From positions 4,054,338 to 4,118,337 of the forward strand of contig OX596339.1 of NCBI GenBank assembly GCA_951394405.1: a DNA stretch of 64,000 bases, read 5' to 3'. Below, one piece after another: positions 22,985 through 33,360 of this stretch; the first letter of the stretch is position 1; each line of letters opens with the position of its first letter. The translations under genes were made by a program, and so were the position numbers. The notes below the pieces were generated by a model. The model was not told the DNA's origin and did not search any database. It saw only the letters and a list, made by a program, of their open reading frames with translations. The stretch is from Coprinellus micaceus. Taxonomy: Eukaryota; Basidiomycota; Agaricomycetes; Agaricales; Psathyrellaceae.

Positions 22985-25900
22985 ATGATGTACAACTTGG
23001 CGGTCAATACCACGCACAAGCTTCTCATATGTCGAACGTGCAAATGTGCCGTTAACCCAACCACCTTGTACGACCACTTCAGACGGGGCCTGCATTTACA
23101 CGCACCTACTCGGCCACCTAAATCCTATACCAAAACCCTCCAGGCCAAATACCAGACTCTTTGCCAAAACCCGGTACGACCCCAACAGCGCATTCCTCTT
23201 ATCCAAGGACTAGAGCTGCACACATCGTATCACGCATGTCCGTCCTGCAACACGGCGTGGAAAGTGGCCCCTCAGAACGGTCAATGCTCTTCCAAATCCT
23301 GCAACGCCAGTCTTACGGAGGAAAGCCTCATTCCTACGTCCGCTCAGCGGTTCGCTACGAACAATCAATCCCCCTTCTTTGGAGTCCTGCCACAGGTTAA
23401 TACCGAACCAGAGCCAGATCCCGTTCTCCAAGCCCACCTCTACGAACTTTGGCTCGCACAAAACCCAGTCCCTACACAACAAGCCCAAAACGCCCTCAGT
23501 CTCGACGAACGCGCCGTCCGCAAGTTCTTGAAGGACTTTAGATGGATCGATCACATCAACAATTGTGGAGTGTCGGGCGAGAATCTTCAGCAACTGCATA
23601 CCAGGCAGCCACAAGACGCTTCGCTCCGAAACTATCTCACCAGGACGCTCACGGATATGTTGGTCGACATGCAGGACAGCCTCCAATGCGACCCATTCCT
23701 CCGTTATGAGATTGGAAGGCGGCCTCCTACCGAGCACACTCAGACGGAAGTCGTTGCTCACAAAATGGTGCGGTACGAAACGCTGAAGCGTTATGCGACC
23801 TATCTCGCCTCCCTGATCGTCTTTATTCGTCGCGCACCTCACACCGAATATCGCATGCGGATACCACAGGAACTCGCGGAAATGATCAACCAGGTCTGCA
23901 TCCTCACCGACGACCAGAACGAGGAGTACGCACCCACGCTCACTCCAGAAGAGGAAGATGCGCAGGACGAAGCGCCCATTGAGCCGCTCGACGAGAACGG
24001 CGAGCCCATTGGCGATCATCAGCAGCAGCAGGACGAACCGGCCCCGGACCTCGCCGGTCCATCTCAGTTCCCCATACTTGGGCCTACCCAGATCAAGCTA
24101 GTGGAGCTCATTCGCTTTCTCATCTTCTACACACCCAAACAGTCTTCGGAAGCCCAATTTCACTCCCCCATCATGCACTATCTCGTCGTATCGTCCACTC
24201 GGAAGAACAACGACTGGACTCCAACCACCCAAATCAGCCAAAAGATTGCGGGGTTGGCCTGCGTACTCCGACTCGTCCTCTCCCATATCATCATTGGTGA
24301 TAGCTTCAAAGGCAAAAGACTTCACGCAGAGTGAGTGCGAATCCCTTGTTGTTAGTATGCGAGTGTGCTCACAACACGCTTCTCTTCCAGGACTTTTGCC
24401 GAGTACCAGCACGCGTTGGATCACAACAAGCAAGGGATCATGCCCACGCTCTATACCACCCTCCGCCTCATGAAAAGTCTCCGTGGCGCGGAGGAGGGAG
24501 TGACCTACTTTAGTTCTCCGGACTGGACTGGGCAATCCGCGTTCCATGGGACCAAAGTCATCCACGTCTCCAACTTCAAGGACATGGTAGAAAGGCTCTG
24601 CATCGAAGTCTCTTCCGAGCTCACAAGGCTGACCTTTGACAACCCCGTCTACGACATTGATTGGTCCAAGGACATCTACGACGAGCCGCGCTGCCTCACC
24701 AGTGGATTCTCCTTTATCAACGACAAGAGGAATCACTGGACGAACGTCCCGCCCTTGCTCCAATACATGCTAAATACCCCCTCGATCGCGTCCGTCTATG
24801 TCACGGTCACGGTTGAGCCCGACGGCACCAGGCTCCAAAACAATCTCTACCAGTTCCAGAACCTCCGGAAACGTATCTACGAGCTCCAGAAGAAGCTCAT
24901 CGTCCTCATCATGGTCACTTACGGCGCTCCCGCTCGGGGGACGGAACTCGCGTCTCACCTGATTGAAAACGTTGCGGGCGGCTCTATTCGAAACTTCTTC
25001 CACAATTTCGGTACCACCTTCCTTCGAGGCTCGTACAACAAGACCACAAGTCTCACCGGTCTCGATCAGACAATGGCGAGAGCGCCCCTCCCCGATGTGT
25101 CCCGACTCTTTATCCGGTTCAGCGTATTCATCAGACCGCTCTACATCTCCGTCCAGCGTATATTGCGGTACAAGTTCCTACACATTGACCAGCACAAACT
25201 CTTCATGGGCCTCAGCTCTCCCATAGAATCTTGCGATCTGGGTCTCAACTTGGAAAAGACAACGAAGCGCTTTATCAACGCTCCCATCAGCATGTCCTGG
25301 TTCCGCCAGTTCATGGCCTATATCAGCACGCACCATGAAGACAAGTTTCCTCTGAAAGCTGCCGACAGCAGCGTCGCCCATCAGCTGGGACATTCGAGCA
25401 AAATGGACGCCCAGCACTATGGTCTGGACCGCAATCTCCCTCCCAGCAGCAATTATCAGGGGCTCAAAAAGTCCATCCTCACCAGCGGCACCTTTCATCG
25501 AATCTTTGGCCTCGGGACGGAGATCATCGATAGCGTCTATAGGCACACCAATGGTCTTGCTACCGTCCCCACGGGACTAGACATTATTACGACCGGAGAG
25601 CTCTCGGAACAGACGATGAGCTCCCTCTCTCTCAGTATCTCGAGGAACCTTCTCCCGACGGTCGTCAACTCTATGCAGCAATGTGTTCAAGAGTCCCACG
25701 CCGGCGTTGTCCACCTCTTCTGCCCTGGCAAGATCACAAGAGAGACGACCCACCGGGGTAACAACACCTCTATTCAAGTCTCTCCTCGGCTCATTCAAAA
25801 ACTTCGAGAATTCTTCAACGCTCCCGGATCCACTCTCGGCTTCACTGATCATAACCAAGCGCAGGCTACGCAGATTGCGGTGGACGGTCGAGACTCGCTC

Positions 25901-27654
25901 CTCCTCGTTACCGCTACGGGATCAGGCAAGACGATACCAGGCTTCATCGCCACGCGTTACTTTGACCAGGCGAATGCGGTCACCGTGTACATCGTCCCTT
26001 ACAACGCCATGCACGAGCAGTTCCACAAACGTCTCCAGGACGCCGGCGTCAGTCATTCGTCCTGGCATCAAGGTATCACCCCGGAAAGCGCTCCTCAGAA
26101 TATCATCGTCACCTGTGATACCGCCACCATGAAGCATTTCGTCAGCTTTCTCCGCGAAATGGCCTCTCAAAAGCGCCTAGCTCGCGTCATCTTTGACGAA
26201 GCCCATCTCATCATTCGTCAAGACGACTTCCGACCCGTCATGCACCAGCTCAAGTTCCTGGCAGAGCTGGGCGTCCAGGTCTTCTTGCTCACTGCTACCC
26301 TTCCGGTAGCGCTCCAGCCCAAGCTCCTCGAATACGTGGGGCTCACAGCCCCCATTGTCCTTCGAGGAGTGACGCCCCGCCCCAACATATCATATCGAAT
26401 CATTCGAGTAGCGGCGGCCAACGATGTTCTCCCCAAAGTTCAAGACGTCTATCTCTCTCTCCAAACCCTGGATGAAGCGAAACGCATCCTGATCTTTTGT
26501 CGATCCGTATCCGACACAACCAAACTCGCCGAGAAACTGGGCATCGAGGCCTGTTATGCCAACTTGGGACAAGTGGAAATCGCCAAACTCATTTCCCGAT
26601 TCCGCTCCGGAGAGGTCAAAGCCATCGCGACCACCTGCGTGCTCGGAGTGGGGCTGGACATTCCTGGCGTGTCGCATGTCCTCCATGCCGGAAATCCGAG
26701 GGACATCATCGACTTTGCTCAGGACACAGGGCGAGCCGGGAGAGACAAGGCTACGAAAAAGGCATACTCTGTGGTCATCTCCAGCCCCATCCCCAATCCT
26801 ACGTCCGAGGACGGCGATCCTGCAGTGGTAGCCATGGAAAAGTACCTCGAGAACCGAAAAGCATGTCGACGCGTCTGTTTGCAAGAGCCTCTCGACGGCT
26901 CTGCCCTTCCCTGCTCGATGCTAGGTCCAGAAACACACCTCTGCGACGTCTGCTTGAAGGAGAGCACAGGATCGAGTTCTTTGATCGCCCCAAGCCAACC
27001 ACCTCCATCTCTATCAGGTTCCCATCGTCTCGTACCCAACTTGGGTCCACACCAGCACATTGCCGCCACCCACGCAGCTCTCGCATTAGCCCACGTCCGG
27101 CCCGACGACGGCGGGTTGTGGCGCCTCCTTCACAAAGTCATCCCGGCGTATTCGGAACTCTGCATACTCTGCCTCCTCAGAAGACAAGACCACAACCACA
27201 ACTTTCTGGAACGCCATCCGAAAATTCTGGATGCTTATAGCTCTATGAAAGCGGACATCAAAGGACGTTTGCCTCCAGGGACGTGTCATACGTGCCTTCT
27301 CCCTCAGCACGTCAGTCAAAAACCTCTTTCTCTCTCTCTCTCTCGCTGATACACGGTTAGGGTCAATTCAATGAAGAAGATGGCTCCCAACGACGTATTC
27401 ACCCTTGGATAAATGACGGTGATCATTGTTCCCAACCAGAAACCCTCTGGGCCTTTGTCTTTGCTTCTCGGACTATGGAGACTGTCATATACTCCGTTTT
27501 GCCCGCGGAAATCAGCAGCCTCCTCAACCAATCAAAATCGCTCTTCCTTTCTGGTGTATATGACTGGTTTTGCAAGACATCGAGCGACGGAGAAGCTATC
27601 AATGCTTTGACATTAATTAGAACCATCGAGCGGAAGTATTCCCTCCCTGTATAA
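22985..27654 (+). CDS. OrsD zinc finger - tyrosine recombinase-like - RecQ helicase fusion (1,519 aa)
   Basis: Exons 22985-24330, 24391-27310 and 27361-27654 join in frame; the true start may lie in an unseen upstream exon. Residues about 15-45 form an OrsD-type zinc finger (CRTCKCAV, then H-x5-H-type residues), with a second C..C pair near 85. Residues about 620-800 resemble a tyrosine recombinase: PARGTEL (Arg near 631), a lysine in a beta-hairpin-like stretch (YNKT), a box-II-like SWFRQF (Arg near 754, His absent) and HQLGHSS plus HYG (His near 783, Tyr near 792). A RecQ-type helicase follows: Walker A TGSGKT (Lys near 962), DEAH at 1051, TATLP, QDTGRAGRD near 1226 and a cysteine-rich RecQ-Zn-like segment. 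The C-terminus has further C..C pairs (CILC, CHTC). Helicase assignment is secure; the recombinase region is inference from motif order. Confidence 0.78.
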
Positions 27655-27928
27655 TTACGCGCCTCCTTTTGAGAAAAAGAAATATAGAAAACACAACCGC
27701 TCTTCCTATCGAGCGCAAGTATTCGCCCCCGCCTCCCTGAATAATTATGTGCACCCTATGAGAAAGAAAAAAAAAAAAAACCGCTCTTCCTTTCCGGTCG
27801 GTGTATATGACTGATTCTGCAAGACATCGAGCGACGGAGAACCCATCAACGCTTTGACAGTAATTAGAACCATCGAGCGGAAGTATTCCCTCCTGTATAA
27901 GTAGGCGCATCCTTTGAGAGGAAAAAAT
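27538..27928 (+). repeat. Three direct copies of the helicase gene 3' end
   Basis: The last ~120 bp of the helicase gene with its flank (27538-27690) is repeated at 27782-27928, with an internally deleted copy at about 27698-27780. All copies carry CGCTCTTCC and a GAGCG.AAGTATTC phrase and end in A-rich tracts; the middle one ends in about 14 A. The last copy forms the 5' flank of the next gene. Confidence 0.8.
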
Positions 27929-27991
27929 GGAATCATGTCCCTTCCTTTCGCCCCCTCCCCTCCTCCTCCTCCTCCTCCTCACGTCTGCGCC

Positions 27992-28201
27992 ATGTATACC
28001 AAGCTCGGTGCCGCTCGATGCTCGTCCTGTGGACACAGAAAGGACACTGAGCTGCACCGCTTGTACTGCGGGGTCGATTCCCTCACGATCTCTATTCCTG
28101 GTCTCCCCACCATCGTCGTCAACCGCTCCAACGACGGGTTCCTTGAATGCCCATTTCCTTGTGCGACTCCAAGGATAAAAAACGCCGAGGCGTTCCAGGT
28201 G

Positions 28202-28237
<36 letters not shown>

Positions 28238-29395
28238 CGCTCTCTCTCTGATTCTTCGTACAGATTCATGTCGAGAGCTGCCCTCGATTCCCCGTGCTGT
28301 CCACAAAGTCAGTGCCTCTCGGGCGTCTCGTTCGTGTTCACAACTAACCTCTCTCTCTCTCTCTGTAGTGTGCCTCAAACCCCTCTCTCTCGGTCGTGGC
28401 GCGCCCCTGTCCCTCAATCGTCGCACTCGGTCAACCGCCCATTCTCGTTGCCGGCCCCTAGCCAAGTTCCTATCACCCCTATCAGTATCCCTAAACGCAA
28501 GAATCCCCCGGATGACCCCATACCTCCCCCCACAAAGCGACGTATCATATCTGACTCTGGCCTCAGCGCGGCGACGACTTCTTCGCCACTCCAACAACCA
28601 TCCTCGCCGTCCGTTCCTGGCCCATCGACCGCCCCTGGACGGGGTTTCATTAGGCAATTTGGGCTCACCGAAGCCGACCCTATCTGCTCCAGCACGGAAC
28701 TCGTTACAGCCTCGTCACAGCTCTCTGAGAACGGTGTCTGTACCCAATGCTACATCACCAACAGGGTCGACATCCTACATACTCCCAACGGCTGCCCCTA
28801 TCTATACGACGAAAACTCCAAGGCGTACTCCAAATCCTTCCGCGAAAAGGTCCACTTTGACCGCCTAGATAGTATCTGCTATCGGTGCGGCGTACCGTTT
28901 GGTGTACGTGTCTTGTCATCCCATTCTTCATTCATTCTTTCTCGTTCTCATATCCCTCTTCAGTTAGGGCTTCCAACAAGCCACGGTCTCAGTCCTTTCC
29001 ACAAGGATCGGCCCACGTCTAGGCATCCGTGCCAGTATCAAGACGCTCTCCTCCACCTTCCTTATCTCTTTCTTTGTCTCAGGGACAAGCCGCTGTTCCG
29101 CCCATCGCTCGTCACCCTTGCCAAGGAGATTCGCAAGGTCGAGGGAGGTCCAAGTTTCGACCTCATGACTGCCCCACCTACTGACTTTTACACTTGGATC
29201 ACCGCCGCTCCTCTCCGCCTGACGAGTCCTGCTACCCTCCTCATGCTCCATGTCCTCGTCAAGCTTCGTGGCTTACCCCGATCCCCAGCATTAACCACCT
29301 ACCCTCAGGACTTTGGCGATCTCGACCAAGCTGCCGCCCAGTTGACTGAATTCCTCGAGGGCGGGGACTCTGTCCTTGACGCCACGTCCGTCTAG
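27992..29395 (+). CDS. Cysteine-rich protein related to the ends of the helicase protein (405 aa)
   Basis: Exons 27992-28198, 28264-28307, 28369-28903 and 28964-29395 join in frame. The N-terminus has a zinc-binding pattern (CSSCGHRKD, H..YCG, then ECPFPC) like an OrsD-type finger. A Pro/Ser-rich linker with a nuclear-signal-like PPPTKRR leads to CTQCY, NGCPYLYD, CYRCGVPFG and HPCQYQDAL, which resemble the CILC, CHTCLLPQ and DHCSQPETL blocks at the helicase C-terminus. The recombinase and helicase regions are absent. In-frame ATG 27935 would add a Pro-rich leader. A related or deleted family member, or a partner protein, are both possible. Confidence 0.6.
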
Positions 29396-29439
29396 ATTCG
29401 CCCAACCCCCACCGTGTACGTTTACCATTCGTCTCTGCA

Positions 29440-29865
29440 TTGTCGATCCGGGATGTTCTGTCTCTCTCTGTACTTTTATCACTAGAACGCATTTCGTCTC
29501 TCTCTCTCTCTCTCTCTCTCTCTTACCTGCATTGTCGATCCGGGATGTTCTCTCTCTCTCTCTCTCTCTCTGTACTCTTATCGCTAGAACGCATTTCGTC
29601 TCCCTCGATTACCTGCATTCTCTCCATCCTTCTCTCTCTCTCTCTCTCTGTACTTTTATCGCTAGAACACATTTCGTCTCCCTCGATTACCTGCATTCTC
29701 TCCATCCTCCTCTCTCTCTCTCTCTCTCTGTACTTTTATCGCTAGAACACATTTCGTCTCCCTCGATTACCTGCATTCTCTCCATCCTCCTCTCTCTCTC
29801 TCTCTCTCTGTACTTTTATCGCTAGAACGCATTTCGTCTCCCTCGCTTACCTGCATTCGCCTCTG
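29440..29865. repeat. CT-rich minisatellite, about five units of 75-100 bp
   Basis: Units contain a (TC)n run, GTACTTTTATCGCTAGAAC, a CATTTCGTCTCC phrase, TTACCTGCATT and CTCCATCC. The last three units are nearly identical and about 80 bp long. Ser-Leu-rich frames across it come from the repeat. The stretch 29866-29966 holds nothing recognised. Confidence 0.85.
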
Positions 29866-29966
29866 TTCGTTCACTTGATCCTTCTCCGTATAGCTTCCTC
29901 CGTCGATCCATACTCTAGCACACCCCTTCGTCAAACGTCCGTCCATGTACTCTACCACACGTCACG

Positions 29967-29982
29967 TCTCTACATGTAGAGG
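29967..29982. repeat. Dispersed palindrome, copy 6
   Basis: TCTCTACATGTAGAGG is one base from the perfect palindrome. It lies about 145 bp upstream of the LRR-like gene. Confidence 0.8.
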
Positions 29983-30124
29983 TGTAAATTCCAAATTAGA
30001 CGTGTCGGCTCGATCTCCCGGCCACTTCGGTGATCGCCCCTTGATCAAAACGCACAATCCTTCGTTTCGTTATAAGCAGTCGAACCACTCTCCCATACAC
30101 GCACCCCGCCCCAGCCTGCACAAT

Positions 30125-31234
30125 ATGGCCACCACGTACGTCCCTCAACGTTTACACATCCCCCTCCCTCCCTCCCTCCACCGACACAGACACAGTCACA
30201 CAGTGATTCATAACCCTTTGTATCACAGAGATACCGAACATCAGAGTCTTCTCCTCATACGCACGTCCATCGCCGTCCCTATTGGGAAGGACCTTTGCAG
30301 GCTCCTGCTGGATTCGCCCCACAACGTTTTATTGGCCTGCCTCCCAAACGACCACCTTCCACGTCTTCAAGTCACCATTCTCCCTCGCATGAACAGCGTC
30401 TCTCACCCTCTGCTCGCGTTCCAAGGAGCCACCCACCTCCAACGGCTAGCGATATCAGGCCCCGTTCAACTGGACGCAGCCCTCGAGGACACCAACCTTA
30501 CACACCTCAGCCTCGTCGGCGCTAGTCTCTCCATGCCCATCCTCCCCAACCTTCAGAACTTGAAGTATCTGCATCTTCACGGCGCCCAGTCCATTCTCAT
30601 CGCCAACGGACGATCATACGGCGTACTCCCCCGCCTTGAGACCCTATGCGTTCACGTTCGGGGCGTCAACACATTTCGCCTGTTCACGTTCTTTACCACC
30701 ATCCGCACGCCAGGCCTCAAGTGCCTCTCCCTCGATTGCGACTGGCTTCTTATGAGAGCCTGCATCTCTGGAATCTGCGATCGACTGCAGACCATGCCCC
30801 GCATTGAACGCCTTCGAATTATCGGTCCAAACATCAACAGTTACACAATCTCCCAGCTCGCGTCCGTCACTCCCCATATCGATACCCTCGAGTTGGCACA
30901 CGACGCCCTGTCCGCTGTTGCGGAAGCGATCAACCAAGTTCTCTGGCTGGACATTGAAACCGTGACCATCGTCTACCCAGAGACCCGCCTCGGCGACTCT
31001 GTCACACCTACTCACCCATACATATCCATTTTTGTCGACCTCCCTCATCTTCAATCCCTCCGCCAAGCCTTCCCCGACCTTGTTCTTTATGTTCAAGGAC
31101 AGTACCCCGAACAGCTCTCCACATTGTTTGGACAGATCGCAACCGTTCGAGATATTCACGACTTTGGCATCGATCACGACTCGGAACACGTCGCTACCAG
31201 GCTGAACGAATCCCTTTTCTATTTTACAGATTGA
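30125..31234 (+). CDS. Leucine-rich-repeat-like protein (338 aa)
   Basis: Preferred model: exons 30125-30135 and 30229-31234, with a GTACGT donor straight after MATT. The 93-nt intron has no in-frame stop, so an unspliced version is also possible. The protein has repeated leucine patterns such as LTHLSLVGASL, LKYLHLHGA and LKCLSLDCDW, spaced about 25-30 residues apart, typical of the LRR part of fungal F-box/LRR proteins. No F-box is evident at the short N-terminus. A role in protein binding, possibly ubiquitin-related, is inference. Confidence 0.6.
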   Translation: MATTYVPQRLHIPLPPSLHRHRHSHTVIHNPLYHRDTEHQSLLLIRTSIAVPIGKDLCRLLLDSPHNVLLACLPNDHLPRLQVTILPRMNSVSHPLLAFQGATHLQRLAISGPVQLDAALEDTNLTHLSLVGASLSMPILPNLQNLKYLHLHGAQSILIANGRSYGVLPRLETLCVHVRGVNTFRLFTFFTTIRTPGLKCLSLDCDWLLMRACISGICDRLQTMPRIERLRIIGPNINSYTISQLASVTPHIDTLELAHDALSAVAEAINQVLWLDIETVTIVYPETRLGDSVTPTHPYISIFVDLPHLQSLRQAFPDLVLYVQGQYPEQLSTLFGQIATVRDIHDFGIDHDSEHVATRLNESLFYFTD

Positions 31235-31311
31235 GAAAATGCACTCTCCGCGTTTTGTACGTACGGGCGCCTAATACATAAATGAGATCCGAGCACTGCC
31301 ACCGATTGATC

Positions 31312-32336
31312 TTATCTGCGAGATTGGCCGCCTGGCGGATGCGCCGGGTGAAGGACTTGTTGGTTCTGCACGACTCCCCCCATGAACCCCCACCCGTCCT
31401 CATCGCTACTGATTCCAGAATCGTCCGAACTGTCCATGGGTGCAAAGTCGATGCTGGGGTACGTGGCCTCGAAGCGTGCCGTTACTCGAGCTCGAGCCTC
31501 GACCCGGACCTCTCGATCGTCCACATAGCCGGAGCATACCCCCCCTTGTCCGTCCTCGCGAAAGTGGGCGCCCTTGTCATTCCATAAGATTGCGCCACAC
31601 ACCGCGCAGGTGCACGTACCGCACCTCGGACAGGTCATTCTACTGCACTGAACACGCGTGATGAGCGGGCCTAGGGCGTCCCAAGTGGAAAGGCGACTTA
31701 CCCCGCCTATCTTTAAAGTTCCTATCCACGCCAGCTTGTCAGTATCAAGTCTTTTTCTCTCTCGAACGAGAAGCACGTACTTATCATACAACGCCCACAT
31801 TTTCCCAGCAATGTCTCTGAAAGCTCGTTCTCGTATGCTCGAGAGACGCGCTCATCCGAGTCTCGTCCTTCTTCGTCCTCCTCGTCCTCTTCTTGTTCCG
31901 TGGCCTCTGTGCCAAGCACATTACCGCAACCCTCGCAGTTGATAGCCTCCTCCCCGATGTTGCCTCGGTCACAGTTGGTGCAATAGACGATGTGCTTTGT
32001 CTTGTCCAATCCGTCGTTGTGTATCAACACGCAGTACCTGGCTTGCTCCGTAGAGTCCAACAGGCGGCAGACCATCTCCGAATCGAGGCGTCCTGAACAC
32101 TCGGTAGTGGACGGGCACGCGATCTTTGCGGTCCACTTTGCTCGCGAAAGCTGTACAAGTTTCCCCATACAACGCTGGCAGACGGGGTGCGTTCCCCCAT
32201 CGCACCACACCCTGTGGCCGGCAGTGGTACCACAGTCGCATACTGCGCATTTTTCATTATCGGCTTCTTCCTCGTCGTCCCCCCAGATCTCTTCTTCTGT
32301 CGACCTGGCCCCCAAACTAGAGATCGGCTTTCGCAT
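31312..32336 (-). CDS. RBR-type (RING-IBR-RING) E3 ubiquitin ligase-like protein (303 aa)
   Basis: Exons on the minus strand: 32336-31781, 31721-31702 (20 nt) and 31647-31312, joining in frame. RING1 starts near residue 30 (CAVCDCG, then CQRC and a later cysteine pair). An IBR-like block follows (YCTNCDRG, INCEGCG), then an acidic linker, then RING2 formed across both introns: CGRCMIRTLKIGG|CSRMTC, followed by CGTCTCAVCG. RBR enzymes pass ubiquitin through a cysteine in RING2; which cysteine acts here is not settled. The C-terminus is acidic and Gly-rich. The microexon is what brings the RING2 halves into one frame. An upstream exon is possible. Confidence 0.72.
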
Positions 32337-32859
32337 TACTTTTGGAACATCTTGTCAAAATTCTCGCGAGCAACAAGAGGGACGCGAAACGACATACCGA
32401 CGGCTCGACCTCCAGCAGGTGTTCGTGCTTCGAGTGCGTGAATCAAACTTCTTTTCGCAGGTATTCGTCCTCGAGTGCGTGCAAAAAGAGGCAGACGGTA
32501 TCAAAGCACTGCGCGACAGAGCAAAAAGGTAGCGAGGCTGGCCTGTGCGCGAATCCGTGGTCACTTGTCACCTGTCACGGTTCTGTGTGACATGTCTGTC
32601 AAGAAAAACAAGAAGAAAATCCTCGTTTGCCTGCCTCAGCCGTCAAGGAAAGGGGGTTAGGATGAGAAATGACCGTTTCAATATGTTTATGATTGGCGCC
32701 CAGAGTAACCTCCCCGATATATTATCCCATTGATCGACCCGCAACGGTTGAGCGCTGATACCCCCGCATTCCGTCCGAGATGGGATTTCATCACGAGCGC
32801 TTCTTCTCCTTCTGCCGAATTCCATCTCCCTATACACCGCCGCCCACCCAATTCGCCAA

Positions 32860-33360
32860 ATGGCTCGTACAAAGCATACCACACAACGCAAGGAACCTCG
32901 CCAACCGAGCGAATACAAAAAGTTGGCCACGATGACCTGCCAGTATCCGGGGCGGAGGAATAGAGCCGGGGAAAGGGTGCTCCAGGAAGCCCAAGGTAAC
33001 GTACATAGTTCGAGATGGGTTGCACTACCGCGTCGGAACCAGCTCACCCTAACCCACCAGAAGTTGAACGCCTAGAAACCTTGCGCGTCGCCAGAGAAGC
33101 GAGAAGAGCTGCAAAAGCCGCTGCTCTCGCAAAGGATCTCGCTGCGATACTCGAAGAAGAAGCATCCCGCAAAACTCACTACAGGCTGAGGTCCTACTCG
33201 CGGAGCCAAGTGTGTACTATACCATTCCCTGGAACCCTAAACCCCCTTGCTGAAAACGCCACAACATCGGCAGGAAAACGACAAGGAGAAGCAGGAGGAG
33301 AGTAACAAGAAGAAGACGAAGAAGAAGAACCCCAACACGCGCTCGATAGTCCGCGTTTGA
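32860..33360 (+). CDS. Small basic protein with a histone H3-like N-terminal tail (123 aa)
   Basis: Exons 32860-32995, 33061-33209 and 33274-33360 join in frame. The N-terminus MARTKHTTQRKEPRQP resembles the histone H3 tail, where ARTK-x-T carries Lys4 and an RK pair carries Lys9; here the RK pair is shifted by one residue. No histone fold follows. Instead there is an Ala/Arg/Glu-rich helix (LRVAREARRAAKAAALAKD) and, after intron 2, a lysine-rich tail (NKKKTKKKN). Reading through intron 2 gives an alternative end at 33305. A chromatin role is inference. An ATTGGCGCCC site lies near 32692. Confidence 0.5.

Noticed and set aside
23210..24019. 269-aa minus-strand frame inside the helicase gene
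   Set aside because: It overlaps the plus-strand exon encoding the OrsD-like finger and has no recognisable motifs; the plus-strand exons join in frame to the helicase.
27767..27780. Poly(A) run as proof of a processed retrocopy
   Set aside because: The neighbouring repeat copies also end in A-rich tracts without being poly(A), so slippage within a tandem duplication explains it equally well.
29376..29825. Ser-Leu-rich reading frames across the CT repeats (also near 12016, 28200 and 40440)
   Set aside because: They arise from TC or GA dinucleotide runs read in any frame and have no independent coding support.
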